DNA from: a virus
Reading direction: 5' to 3' (one strand)
Virus record (IMG/VR): IMGVR_UViG_3300025128_000150
Span: 1-35,957 of that record
Length of the DNA: 35,957 nucleotides
In this document: positions 1-8,892 of the stretch, piece after piece
Numbering within the stretch: the stretch's first letter is position 1
Layout: each line of letters begins with the position of its first letter
Made by a program: the position numbers and the translations under genes
Notes under the pieces: model-generated
Database searches by the model: none
Told to the model about the DNA's origin: nothing
Seen by the model: the letters and a program-made list of their open reading frames with translations, nothing else

Positions 1-1
1 T

Positions 2-1612
2 GACTTGGCAGATGCCCATGATAGGCGTGCTTCAAAAGCTTTAGATAGATTTATTAATGAGTTTGATGGTAATGTAGCTAAAGGATTGGCTGCATATAAA
101 GCTGTTGGTGGTAGTGTAGATGCAGCAGAAGCGTACATAAAAGAACTTGATAGCACTCGTGCTGTTGGCATTGACTACAATATTATGGATAAGTTTAAGT
201 TTGATAATATTGACATGGAACAGTTTGCCGACTTATCAAGAACAGAAGCACTAGGTTCTATTAGACAAGAGGTATCTCCTGTTTCGGCAGGTGTATTTAA
301 AGATACAAGTGGGTTAGGTAAGATAGGACTTGGACTGCGTGATACAAGTAAATATGCAGATGAAATTAATAAACTTATACCGCCAAGAGTAAACAAAGCT
401 GTTGAAGGATTGGAGTCTGCTACCTTTGACCCAACAGGAACAAAGTCTGCCACACAGTTTCAAATGGAAAAACAAAAGTTTGAATCGCAAATGAAAAACT
501 CTAGTCTTGATTTAAAGAATCAAATTAAATTTAATATATTAGAAATGGGCAAGCTTGGAGATAGTCCTGAAGATGAGGATAAACGACTAAGTTTATTACG
601 AGATAATGAAGCCCTGACTAGAACTTACGCTATGTTTCAAGAGATTGACAATACAGGTAAAGGCGGATTAACCGCAAATACTCTTATTGGTTTATATAAT
701 AGTGGGTTGAAAAATCTTAGAGACAAGTATCAGTATAGCAGTAAGGGCGGTGTAGCATACTTAATTGACGATGATGGCATTGCAAAAACAGGCCAAGATG
801 CCATAAATAGATGGACAGAGGTTAGAACACAGTTTCAAGTAGACTACACTGCAAATTCGTTAATGAATCGTGATGGCACGTTTAAAAATGCAATGACAGA
901 AGACATACCGTATCATTTACAGTTTGGTACATCTATAGCAGAACAAGCCATTTCTAGTATTAATGAGCGCATGAATAAAACACAAGAAAATATAGGTGCA
1001 GGTAGTAAAACACCAGTAGTAGCTACACCTGAACCAAAAAACGATAGTACTTCTAGTGTTGCTCAAACCTCAGACTTATATAAAGAAACCCGTACCGATA
1101 ATAAACCAGATAGTAATATTGAATCAACGGCAGAAGACCTTGCAGTTTTTAATTCAGGAATGGAGATAGGAACACAAGGAACTGTTATTAAAGGAAGAGA
1201 TGCTAAAGAGTTTGGTGCGAATTATTTACAATATGTTGCGGATAATCCAAAAGATTATATAGAAGGATTAATTAAGGATTATGGAAACGATTATATTGTA
1301 GAAAATATAAACGAATATAAAATATACCTTGATGGCGCAGCAAATTTAATTAAAGACGAGGAACGCAAAGAGGAATACAAAAGACAAGTTAAAGAAACAA
1401 TAGATAGCCTTCCTAAAAAAATAACTAGCATAATGAGAAGTCAGACTGCGCCAACAGTACTGCAAATGCCAGAAAATTATATACCTATAAAAGCGCAGAA
1501 ATTATTATCTGATGAAGGTGGTTTTATGGGCAATTATTTATATGAAGACGCAAATGGAATGCAGTATATATCTCCCGAATTACCTTCAAAGTTTGGTATA
1601 GAGGTTAAATAG
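2..1612 (+). CDS. Virion protein with lytic-transglycosylase-like N-terminal remnant (5' partial)
   Basis: The reading frame is open from the window edge, so the true start lies outside; the TTG at 5 is not a credible start. The first 50 residues (LDRFINEFDGNVAKGLAAYK, then AVGGSVDAAEAYIKEL) resemble the last conserved block of soluble lytic transglycosylase (SLT) domains, usually written as F-GN----ALAAYNAGPG-VD. Here the AYNAG core has become AYKAV. The catalytic Glu of this family lies further upstream and cannot be seen. The remaining ~480 residues are hydrophilic, with a low-complexity linker near residues 335-380 and no recognised fold. Known role of such proteins in podoviruses: an internal protein ejected at infection that cuts peptidoglycan locally. 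It is followed 5 nt later by another large protein of the same strand. The SLT assignment is inference from a partial motif; the virion role is inferred from position. Confidence 0.5.
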   Translation, partial: DLADAHDRRASKALDRFINEFDGNVAKGLAAYKAVGGSVDAAEAYIKELDSTRAVGIDYNIMDKFKFDNIDMEQFADLSRTEALGSIRQEVSPVSAGVFKDTSGLGKIGLGLRDTSKYADEINKLIPPRVNKAVEGLESATFDPTGTKSATQFQMEKQKFESQMKNSSLDLKNQIKFNILEMGKLGDSPEDEDKRLSLLRDNEALTRTYAMFQEIDNTGKGGLTANTLIGLYNSGLKNLRDKYQYSSKGGVAYLIDDDGIAKTGQDAINRWTEVRTQFQVDYTANSLMNRDGTFKNAMTEDIPYHLQFGTSIAEQAISSINERMNKTQENIGAGSKTPVVATPEPKNDSTSSVAQTSDLYKETRTDNKPDSNIESTAEDLAVFNSGMEIGTQGTVIKGRDAKEFGANYLQYVADNPKDYIEGLIKDYGNDYIVENINEYKIYLDGAANLIKDEERKEEYKRQVKETIDSLPKKITSIMRSQTAPTVLQMPENYIPIKAQKLLSDEGGFMGNYLYEDANGMQYISPELPSKFGIEVK

Positions 1613-1617
1613 CCTCG

Positions 1618-4600
1618 ATGACAAGTGTATTACCACCTGAAATACAATCTTTACAAAGGCGTAATATTTCTAATTCTACTTTAGGTTTACCACCTGAATT
1701 TAAAGAAGTAGAATCTCCCATGTTTCCCCCTGAATTTAAAGTACCCGAACCTAAACAGTTTGATTCCCCAGAGGAAGCAGACCAAGAAGAACGTTTGTCT
1801 TTTGCACGGCTTGCATCTGATGATGAGTACATGGATATGTTGCGTGAATACAACAGCGATAGGTTTGGAGAAAGTGGCGCACAAAAAGATGACGAAACTG
1901 ATGAAGAATATCTTAAACGTTTTTTAACACATACTCGTGAGTTTGAGTGGAACAGCATTGATTTAGGTAGACAACTTGATTGGGTTCGTAATGCGGATGT
2001 AGATAAACGTATGAACTTTGGGCATGTCTACAGCCAACTATCACGTCTGCCTTCATTTTATCAAGAAGGTGGAACAGGTTGGAGTAGTGCCGTAAAAGAT
2101 TTTGGAAAGTCATTAATCACTGACCCATTTAATTATATAGGTTTTGGAGCAGGTACAGTAGCAAAACAAGTAGCTACTCGTGCTGTTATTAAAGCACTAA
2201 AAGAGGGTGGTAAAAGAGCAGCCATTAAAGAGGCGGCTAAGTATGGCTCAAAGGGAATGTTTCGTAGCAAAGCTGGCAAAATTGTAGGTGGCGGTATTGT
2301 TGCTGAAGCTGGGGTAGCTGCTGTGCAAGACTTAAAACTACAAGAACTTGAGATGCTATCAAAAAAGTTTGGAGAGTACACGCCAGAAGATTATGATTAT
2401 GGTAGAGCAGGTATATCAGGTGGGGCAGGTTTAGTTATAGGTGCAGTAGGTGCTAAATTATCTGGTGGTTTAGGTGGTGATAGAATACTAAGCAATGCAA
2501 CTGAAGCTGTAGCAAAACAAAAGAAAATGAAAGAAGCTTTAGATGCTCGTAATGTAAGTCTGTCTAAAGATGCTAGTGATGAAGCCACAACACAAACCGT
2601 TACAAGTGCAACAGGTCTATTTGATATACAAGCAGGGCGTGAGACACTTGATAAGTTAGGTACTGTAGCTGATGATGCAGACTTTATGGTACAGATGCAG
2701 TTTAACACAGAGCTTATGAAGCGTGTTGGTAAAGTAGTAACCGAAACTGTAGAAGAAATGGCTGCGGATGGCAGACTAGGACAGATGGTAGACGAGGACA
2801 CCAAAGCATCTGAAGCTATAGGAAAGATAATACAAGATGCTCTAGGTAAAACTGAAGGTCAGTCTGCCGATGCTGTAAGGAAACAAACAGAGGAGATGCT
2901 AGTAGGAGATAAGGGCATCTTAAAAGAGATAGGTGAGTTTAGCGGAGACACATTAGAGGCTGCTATATCTCGTGCAGGTTTGACAAACAAACAGTTTATC
3001 AATGCTATGGGCGTGTCTTACAGTGATGCAGGTAAATACTTACAGACAGCTAGTAATGTAGGTAAGATTATTAAAGGACTTGGAGAGATTGACCCAGAGT
3101 TAAAGTCTATACTTATGCAAAGTAACAAGTCCGATTTAGGAACAGGGTTCTTTGGTAAAGCCCATGAAGTAATGAATAGGCTTGACCGTGAAAGACGTGC
3201 CTTAATGGTTACACAAATTGCTACAACGGTTCGTAACGTGGCAACAGGCGGTGTGCGTCTGACTATGGAATCGGCTGCCGATGCTATGGAAAGTGCCATT
3301 TATCAGATGGGTAAAGGTTTTGATGCTGGCATGACAGGCAACAATCCATTAGGAAGTGGGGGATTTAGTTTCAAAGATATATTTCGTGATAGCTTTGGAA
3401 GATTAAATAGGATGCGACAGGTTGTAGACACTGCCGAACTATCGGAAGCATTACTAAAACACAATTCAAAACTTGCAAGCCGTATGGATAGGACACTGCA
3501 AGAAGCAACAGACGATGAAACATTAAGTGGTTTTACTCGTATGATGAATGGTCTTAACATAGGACAAGATATATTTTTTAGGCGTGCTATATTTACGAAC
3601 AGTATTGATAAGAAGCTTAGACGTGCGGGTATTATTGTAGACAATCCTACAAAGGTTGGACAGTTTAAAAGCTTAGAAGAGTTTGCCGCATCAGGTAAAT
3701 CAATACCTTCAAAAGTATTAGCCGATTCGGTTGAAGAATCTTTGTCTTTTACTTTTTCTCTTATGCCACAGAAGGGAACAGTGGGGCATCACTTTATTAA
3801 ATTTACAGAAGCTATAGGTCCTGTGCCTGCCCCTGTCGGTACAGCAGCCATGCCGTTTGCAAGGTTTATGGTAAATGCATTACAGTTTCAATACAACTAT
3901 TCTCCAGCAAGTGCTGTAAATGCTATATACAGAACGGCTCAAGGCGTACACACTAAGGCTCTTGCAAAAGCTGCAGGAGATACAAAAGCAGGAAAAGAAC
4001 TGTCAGAAAAAGCAAGTAAGCAACTAGCAGAGGCACGTGATGGTTTTTCTAAAGCTTTTGTGGGAGTTCTTGCTTTTAATGCTGCCATAAAATATCGGTC
4101 TGAGAATCAAGATATAAACTTTTATGAGTATAAGAATAAAGATGGTACGACAGGTGACTTACGGCCATTCTTTCCTCTTGTACCCTACTTAGCTATTGCT
4201 GATTTGTGGGTAAAGCAAACATCAGGTAATGCAGACAAGATTAACTTTAAAGAAACCGCAGAGGCTTTTACAGGATTTCAGTTTAGAACTGGTGCAAGTT
4301 CTTATATTCTTGATAATGCTGAACAGCTTGTTACTGAGATAGGAAAGGGTGACCCTATAAGACAAGAGAGAATGGGTGAGTTATTAGGCGGGTATGCCGC
4401 AGAAATAACTGGTGGCTATGCTACACCTGCACGTATTGTTCGTGACATACAAGCGGCTTACGACACAGAAGCTGCTATTATACGTGACGCTAAACAGACA
4501 GAGGGTATTGGATTTGGAGAAAGAGCTAAGTCTGCTTTTAGTAATACGCTATACAAAGACTTACCAAGTTTATCTAAAGGATTGTCTCCTATAGAAAGTC

Positions 4601-5133
4601 CTACAAGAGAAGGAGACATATATCGTCAAAGTCCATTGTTAGGACAAATAGGTTTTCCACGTAGAGAACCGTTGCGTAATCCTGCAGAAGAAGAATTTGC
4701 ACGACTAGGTATAAAAACGTTTACGCTTGTTCCGGGTTCAGGCGACAAGACAGCCGATGCTCTTGTAAAGAAACACTTAGGACCTTTTGTCGAGAGAGAT
4801 ATATCAGAACTTGTAGAGTCAGATGAGTACAAGAATGCTACCGACGTACAGAAACGTGGAATGCTAAAGAGAGACATGAAGGTGTTAAGATTGTTTGCTA
4901 AAGAACTTGCTGTTATGGAAGCTGAAACAACAGCAATGAAAGGGGAGAAGACGTATACACCATTTGATAGAGCGCAGTATGGTAAGCTTACTGATATACA
5001 AACACGTTTAGCTGATGAGTATTACATGAGTAAATATGGCAAGTCTGTAATAGAGATGGTGCGTGAAGAACCTGATATTAACCATTACAAACGTGCCATA
5101 GATGTAGGAAAGTTACTTGAGAAAAATCTCTAA
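1618..5133 (+). CDS. Large internal virion (ejection) protein candidate, 1171 aa
   Basis: I do not recognise a catalytic domain. The ATG lies 5 nt after the stop of the preceding virion gene, with a GAGG-containing stretch about 12 nt upstream. The N-terminal 100 residues are acidic and Pro/Glu-rich. Two Gly/Ala-rich hydrophobic stretches follow at about residues 220-240 and 260-290; they could associate with membrane. Long Ala/Glu/Lys-rich helical regions fill the middle, and the C-terminal 150 residues are charged. Size, helix content and position next to a transglycosylase-like protein fit the large internal or ejection proteins of short-tailed phages (the T7 gp16 niche), but I see no motif that proves it. 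Its 3' end overlaps the convergent MazG gene by 4 nt, so rightward late and leftward early transcripts meet here with no intergenic space. Confidence 0.5.
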   Translation: MTSVLPPEIQSLQRRNISNSTLGLPPEFKEVESPMFPPEFKVPEPKQFDSPEEADQEERLSFARLASDDEYMDMLREYNSDRFGESGAQKDDETDEEYLKRFLTHTREFEWNSIDLGRQLDWVRNADVDKRMNFGHVYSQLSRLPSFYQEGGTGWSSAVKDFGKSLITDPFNYIGFGAGTVAKQVATRAVIKALKEGGKRAAIKEAAKYGSKGMFRSKAGKIVGGGIVAEAGVAAVQDLKLQELEMLSKKFGEYTPEDYDYGRAGISGGAGLVIGAVGAKLSGGLGGDRILSNATEAVAKQKKMKEALDARNVSLSKDASDEATTQTVTSATGLFDIQAGRETLDKLGTVADDADFMVQMQFNTELMKRVGKVVTETVEEMAADGRLGQMVDEDTKASEAIGKIIQDALGKTEGQSADAVRKQTEEMLVGDKGILKEIGEFSGDTLEAAISRAGLTNKQFINAMGVSYSDAGKYLQTASNVGKIIKGLGEIDPELKSILMQSNKSDLGTGFFGKAHEVMNRLDRERRALMVTQIATTVRNVATGGVRLTMESAADAMESAIYQMGKGFDAGMTGNNPLGSGGFSFKDIFRDSFGRLNRMRQVVDTAELSEALLKHNSKLASRMDRTLQEATDDETLSGFTRMMNGLNIGQDIFFRRAIFTNSIDKKLRRAGIIVDNPTKVGQFKSLEEFAASGKSIPSKVLADSVEESLSFTFSLMPQKGTVGHHFIKFTEAIGPVPAPVGTAAMPFARFMVNALQFQYNYSPASAVNAIYRTAQGVHTKALAKAAGDTKAGKELSEKASKQLAEARDGFSKAFVGVLAFNAAIKYRSENQDINFYEYKNKDGTTGDLRPFFPLVPYLAIADLWVKQTSGNADKINFKETAEAFTGFQFRTGASSYILDNAEQLVTEIGKGDPIRQERMGELLGGYAAEITGGYATPARIVRDIQAAYDTEAAIIRDAKQTEGIGFGERAKSAFSNTLYKDLPSLSKGLSPIESPTREGDIYRQSPLLGQIGFPRREPLRNPAEEEFARLGIKTFTLVPGSGDKTADALVKKHLGPFVERDISELVESDEYKNATDVQKRGMLKRDMKVLRLFAKELAVMEAETTAMKGEKTYTPFDRAQYGKLTDIQTRLADEYYMSKYGKSVIEMVREEPDINHYKRAIDVGKLLEKNL

Positions 5134-5507
5134 CGTTTATCACCTGACCCTTTCAGTGTACCTCGTTCTTTTCGTGATAATAGTTTCTCTCTATTAGAGG
5201 CTGCTATTTGAGCCAAGGGCATGTTGATATCTTTTGCTAGTGCAGCACAATACCATAACACATCCCCAATTTCTGCAGCTAGTTGTTCTCTCCATTCTTG
5301 AGAAAGCCTATAGTCTCCATCACGTATAAGCTTCTTTACCTTGTTTGCTACCTCGCCTGCCTCACCTGCCATGCCAAGAGCAGGGTACAATATTTTATGT
5401 GTGGAAGGGTATATAGCGGTAGCTTTTATTACCTCTTCATATTCAGAAAACTTCATTCCTTTATATCTCCTTTCTAACCATGCATCAACTTCCTCTTGCA
5501 ACTTCAT
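5130..5507 (-). CDS. mazG: MazG-like nucleotide pyrophosphohydrolase
   Basis: All-alpha NTP pyrophosphatase family: hydrolyses (d)NTPs, or in some phages possibly ppGpp, to monophosphates with Mg2+. The metal-binding signature is visible as LGMAGEAGEVANKVKK at about residues 44-59 and EIGDVLWY near residues 80-87, giving the typical EExxE...ExxD pattern. Length (125 aa) is normal for single-domain MazG. The ATG at 5507 has a good ribosome binding site (AAGGAG, about 8 nt upstream) and overlaps the upstream PD-(D/E)XK-like gene by 23 nt. This is the last gene of the leftward cluster and its stop overlaps the stop of the convergent virion gene. Marine phages often carry mazG as an auxiliary gene; the natural substrate cannot be read from sequence. 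Confidence 0.85.
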   Translation of the reverse strand: MKLQEEVDAWLERRYKGMKFSEYEEVIKATAIYPSTHKILYPALGMAGEAGEVANKVKKLIRDGDYRLSQEWREQLAAEIGDVLWYCAALAKDINMPLAQIAASNREKLLSRKERGTLKGSGDKR

Positions 5508-5922
5508 TTACATTCTCCTTGAATGATTTAATAACATCAGAGGAAAATAACTTCTGCAAGTTTAGTAGATACATACGTGACGCATTATTATCTCCCCCTG
5601 ATACAGACTTTTTATAGTCAAGATTATTAATTATCTTTTTGAGATTTGCCGTATTAAATACAAGCGTTGCAAATACATCATCCCCTACGCAAAGATTGTG
5701 AAACCAATAGTCTGATTCAGTAGCATTGATACCACTAGGCTTACCATAAGACTCGTACTCAATAGCAATGTTTCCTGTTCTTTGCCACATTCCCCTCTCA
5801 CTTTTGACTTCTATCTTTTTATCTTGAAGCATGTCTGCAACAAGCTGTTCTCTTACTTTGCCGTATTTCAAGTCAAGGTCAAACTTCTTTCGGTTAGCCG
5901 TTGATGGTTCAATCTTTGTCAT
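5485..5922 (-). CDS. PD-(D/E)XK nuclease-like protein
   Basis: The protein contains a Glu followed by a strand and an E-x-K core (EQLVADML...KIEVKSERG), then a Gln/Arg-Gly stretch and an 'IAIEYES' strand, compatible with the PD-(D/E)XK fold. The SDYW and YESYGKPSG motifs recall small phage proteins annotated as endonuclease-like. The ATG at 5922 is chosen over an upstream TTG because GTGAGGAAG precedes it at good spacing; this gives about 145 aa. The start lies inside the end of the upstream gene, so the two are probably coupled. It could process or degrade DNA or act in recombination. The family assignment is inferred from the motif pattern; activity is unproven. Confidence 0.5.
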   Translation of the reverse strand: MTKIEPSTANRKKFDLDLKYGKVREQLVADMLQDKKIEVKSERGMWQRTGNIAIEYESYGKPSGINATESDYWFHNLCVGDDVFATLVFNTANLKKIINNLDYKKSVSGGDNNASRMYLLNLQKLFSSDVIKSFKENVNEVARGS

Positions 5923-6151
5923 TAACTTCCTCACTTTCTTTTTGTGGTTTAGGCACAAAGAATCTACCAAGGGCTTCTAGTTTGCCCAAGTATCCTGCTA
6001 TGTTTCCCAACTCTGTTTCGATAGATTTATGCACGTCTTGATGCTCTCCAATACCAACTGCACTTGCCAACAATACCTCTACATTAGCAATGTGTTTATT
6101 GATGCAGCCAGTTAGGTAAGATTTCTGTGCGTTAACATGTATCTCTCTCAT
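5909..6151 (-). CDS. Small conserved-looking hypothetical protein, 80 aa
   Basis: Not recognised. The start is well supported: ATG at 6151 with AAGGAG about 8 nt upstream, 17 nt after the reductase stop. It is predicted mostly helical (INKHIANVEVLLASAV, then ETELGNIAGYLGKLEALG) with a charged C-terminal tail of Lys, Glu and Asp. Its 3' end overlaps the start of the PD-(D/E)XK-like gene by 14 nt. Lying between the reductase and nuclease/MazG genes, it may belong to nucleotide metabolism, but nothing in the protein shows that. Confidence 0.6.
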   Translation of the reverse strand: MREIHVNAQKSYLTGCINKHIANVEVLLASAVGIGEHQDVHKSIETELGNIAGYLGKLEALGRFFVPKPQKESEEVNDKD

Positions 6152-6168
6152 TTCTTTTACTCCTTTTG

Positions 6169-8091
6169 TTAAGTTATGTCTACGACTTCACACACACCTG
6201 CAGTACAAGCAAGTTCGTTGCTACCAGATGTAGTGTCTTCTTTTTCATACTCTGAAAGCAAAGCCCAATCAATTTTACTAGGCATGTTATCTAACATAGC
6301 ATGATACTCTTCTTCTGTACAGTCTTGATATGGAGCTTGTTTGTAGGTATGTTCACTAAAAGGTAGAAAACTAATACCTGATATCTCATCAAAGTTTTCA
6401 TACACCCATGCTCCTACAGACATCCACTCTTCTTCTTTAACCGACACAGTTATAGATGGTTTATGCTCACACCAATGTCTTTGATACATAAGCCATAAAC
6501 CTAACTGAAAGTCGGCAGTATTCTCTTCTCGTGTTACAGCAGAACGTGGTGACTTCATAGGGAAACTAAACACTGTTGTACTGTCGGGCTTTGTTACGTC
6601 AGGCTCGTTAGGTATTCCTTGAGCCGACATAAACTGTGTCAATGGGTCTTTGTTATCTCCACGTACTGTTCGTATGTAATACGGTGCGTGTCTAGCATGT
6701 ATACCAGATGCGCTGTCTACAAGTTGTGACACAGTACCACTAGGTTTTACTGTTGTAACAGCCGTAGACTGCGGTATGTTTAGTTGCTTCGCAAAATGTT
6801 TGTTTGTGTCGATGGCAACTTGTTTCATTTCTTGAAGAAGGTTACATTGTTTTTGTCCAATGTCATTGAGTAACCCACAATCTTGTATGCCAGTTAATGA
6901 CACGCCTAGCAGTCTTTCTTCTTCTGTGTTATCTTTCCATATCTTTCGTAGGTATTTAAAGTCTGTAAGAGTAGCTTGGAATGTACCTAAGATAGTTGCC
7001 ATGCGTACTTTATTCTTTAAAGTGCTTTCCGTATCTGCCTCTCTTACCACTACCTCTGTAAGATTACAGAACTGATATGGGCGCAGTATTATTTCACTAC
7101 ATGGGTTGCAACCAAACTCGTAGTTTGTATCTCGTCTGCCATTCTTGGCAGCTTGTGCTATGGCAGACTGCCTATTAAATATACCACGTTCTCCTGATTT
7201 ACTTTCGTATAGCGCAAGCCATTCACGCATGAATGTGTCCATATCAGGCTTGAACTTATAGGACACGCTGTTGTTAGCCAATGCCCTTTGTCCTTCATTC
7301 TCCCACCACTGTCCTGACTTAGCATGACGCATTTGTGTATCACCTAAATTAGATAATGATATCAACGCACTGCGCCTCACACCACCTACAACTACTACCT
7401 CACCTACCTTACACATAATGTCGTGACACTCAAGAGGATATAGTCTACGATTCTTTGCTTGTGTAAACTTCTCAATACAAAACTCAAACAGTTCTTCTAA
7501 TGGTGCAGGTCCGCTTGCCCTACCGCCAAATGTTTTAAGTCTTGCACCTGCTGGGCGTACCTCTGATACATCCCACTTAGGTATCTGGCCAGCATATAAC
7601 ATTGCAATCAACTCACGTAAAGCTCTTGCCCAACCGGGTCTGCTATCCGCTACCTTTATAATAGTATCGCTCTTTTCAAAGTGTTCGTTAATAATAGGTA
7701 GCTTGTCTACGTTCTCTCGTTCTACAGAAAAACCAACGCCTGTGCCACACATGAGTACGTACATTGTTTCATCGAAAGCACGAGGACTATCCACGGGTAT
7801 GTATGAACAGTTGTATCCTGCCACATGGCATCTGTCTAAAGCCGCACCTGCAGTCATCAACGCTCTCATACTTGGCATAACTTGTTGATTTAACACTGCT
7901 TCTTGCAGTTCTTCTTTTAAATCGTTTGTTAAATCAAAGTTATTCTTTTTCTTGAGGTGCTTTTGCATGTTATCAAAGTATCGTGATACTGTTTCTATCC
8001 ATGTCTCACGTCTTTGTTCATCATCTTTCCATCTTGCGTAGCGAGATAATGCAATAAAGTTTTGATAGTCTGTTGGTAAATAGTTATTCAT
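6169..8091 (-). CDS. nrdJ: Adenosylcobalamin-dependent ribonucleoside-triphosphate reductase (class II, monomeric)
   Basis: Reduces ribonucleotides to deoxyribonucleotides for phage DNA synthesis, using coenzyme B12 as radical source and so needing no oxygen. The active-site pattern of the monomeric Lactobacillus leichmannii enzyme is complete: an N-terminal redox Cys in GYNCSYIPV (Cys95), the thiyl-radical motif GCNPCSE (Asn329, Cys331, Glu333), the partner Cys342 exactly 11 residues later, and the C-terminal shuttle pair Cys629/Cys634 (C-x4-C) seven residues from the end. The 640-aa length is short for this family (about 740), as in many marine phages. The ATG at 8091 has AGGAGA upstream and overlaps the previous gene by 4 nt (ATGA). 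It ties the phage to hosts that make or import cobalamin. Confidence 0.93.
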   Translation of the reverse strand: MNNYLPTDYQNFIALSRYARWKDDEQRRETWIETVSRYFDNMQKHLKKKNNFDLTNDLKEELQEAVLNQQVMPSMRALMTAGAALDRCHVAGYNCSYIPVDSPRAFDETMYVLMCGTGVGFSVERENVDKLPIINEHFEKSDTIIKVADSRPGWARALRELIAMLYAGQIPKWDVSEVRPAGARLKTFGGRASGPAPLEELFEFCIEKFTQAKNRRLYPLECHDIMCKVGEVVVVGGVRRSALISLSNLGDTQMRHAKSGQWWENEGQRALANNSVSYKFKPDMDTFMREWLALYESKSGERGIFNRQSAIAQAAKNGRRDTNYEFGCNPCSEIILRPYQFCNLTEVVVREADTESTLKNKVRMATILGTFQATLTDFKYLRKIWKDNTEEERLLGVSLTGIQDCGLLNDIGQKQCNLLQEMKQVAIDTNKHFAKQLNIPQSTAVTTVKPSGTVSQLVDSASGIHARHAPYYIRTVRGDNKDPLTQFMSAQGIPNEPDVTKPDSTTVFSFPMKSPRSAVTREENTADFQLGLWLMYQRHWCEHKPSITVSVKEEEWMSVGAWVYENFDEISGISFLPFSEHTYKQAPYQDCTEEEYHAMLDNMPSKIDWALLSEYEKEDTTSGSNELACTAGVCEVVDIT

Positions 8092-8261
8092 ATATCTGTC
8101 TCCTGTAGTATTTTAAGTGATTGTATCTTTACTCCATCCATATCAAAGAAATACTCGTTAACTGCGGCTTCCATTTCGGGAGCTATGTCTCCATCTACAG
8201 GTACAGGGTACTCTTCTGTATCAATGTTGAGTGTCAAAAAAACTTTAACTCGTATTGGCAT
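8088..8261 (-). CDS. Small acidic hypothetical protein, 57 aa
   Basis: Not recognised. Translation most likely starts at the ATG at 8261 (MPIRVKVFL...), because GAGGTG sits just upstream; an earlier ATG at 8276 lacks this. Two strand-like segments (RVKVFLTLNI, VKIQSLKIL) flank an acidic middle (DTEEYPVPVDGDIAPEMEAA), suggesting a small alpha/beta domain. It overlaps the upstream DUF3310 gene by 17 nt and the reductase gene by 4 nt, so it is locked into translational coupling with both. A nucleotide-metabolism partner role is only a guess from position. Confidence 0.6.
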   Translation of the reverse strand: MPIRVKVFLTLNIDTEEYPVPVDGDIAPEMEAAVNEYFFDMDGVKIQSLKILQETDI

Positions 8262-8550
8262 TCGACACCTCTTCAATTAATTTGGTAAGATACCAATGTG
8301 CTTTTTCTAAGTCCTCTTTCATCTTGCCCTTGTATCGGTATCTCCATAAATACTTTTGTGCATTGCCCTTAAGATATCCGCAAAACTCCAGTGGAGACAT
8401 AGATGCTTTGATAGCATCAATACATTCTATACCACACTGATTGTAATGTGGCGGACTATTTACCATGTCTTCTTTAGAAGATTCACCAAAGAGATGTTCT
8501 CTCCACTCTTCTGTTACTTGTTCTCCTGATGTCATATCATACACTCCCAT
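8245..8550 (-). CDS. DUF3310 family protein
   Basis: The C-terminal 70 residues carry the DUF3310 signature: VNSPPHYN, GIECIDAI, YLKGNAQKYLWRYRYKGK, then DLEKAHWYLTKLIEE. The family is very common in tailed phages. It is sometimes linked by annotation to the nucleotide kinase gp1.7 of T7, but no P-loop is visible here and a kinase role should not be assumed. The N-terminal 30 residues are charged and probably flexible. It overlaps the upstream gene by 14 nt and the downstream small gene by 17 nt. Its place next to the reductase fits a role in dNTP supply, which is inference. Confidence 0.8.
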   Translation of the reverse strand: MGVYDMTSGEQVTEEWREHLFGESSKEDMVNSPPHYNQCGIECIDAIKASMSPLEFCGYLKGNAQKYLWRYRYKGKMKEDLEKAHWYLTKLIEEVSNANTS

Positions 8551-8887
8551 CTGTTTTACTAAAGTCTATCTTAATTACATTACCATCTTTGTCAACAATT
8601 TTTGATGACTGCTCATCTTTTAATTCTTGTTCACCTGCAGCGTCAATGTTTTTCTTTACGAACTGATGTAACAGTTTTCTATATTCATCATTGCTTTCCA
8701 TAAGAGGAACGGTGGATGCTACCATTTTACAAAAGTGCATGACTTGTGAGTAGTCTTCTTCTTCCATGTTATTATCTGGCGTAGCTACAACAGTGATATC
8801 TACTTCACCTGTCCACACACCGTCCTCATGTTGAAAAGGTCTAATCCTAATTATAAAATCATTTATATGTGCATCTGCTATTTTCAT
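8537..8887 (-). CDS. Hypothetical protein, 116 aa
   Basis: Not recognised. It begins with strand-rich sequence (FIIRIRPFQHEDGVWTGEVD, then ITVVATP), followed by an acidic helix-rich part with 'DYSQVMHFCKMVASTVPLM' and an acidic, Lys-containing tail ending VIKIDFSKTDGSV. The ATG at 8887 follows a GGAGA sequence 5 nt after the resolvase stop. It overlaps DUF3310 by 14 nt. Similar small proteins accompany DNA-replication genes in marine podoviruses, but I cannot name the family. Confidence 0.6.
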   Translation of the reverse strand: MKIADAHINDFIIRIRPFQHEDGVWTGEVDITVVATPDNNMEEEDYSQVMHFCKMVASTVPLMESNDEYRKLLHQFVKKNIDAAGEQELKDEQSSKIVDKDGNVIKIDFSKTDGSV

Positions 8888-8892
8888 ATACG

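Noticed and set aside
3127-3143. Near match to the AGTCC-N6-GGACT dyad in the 1171-aa gene
   Set aside because: The right arm is broken (GGAAC), far from the cluster and mid-gene; one chance near match is expected in 36 kb.
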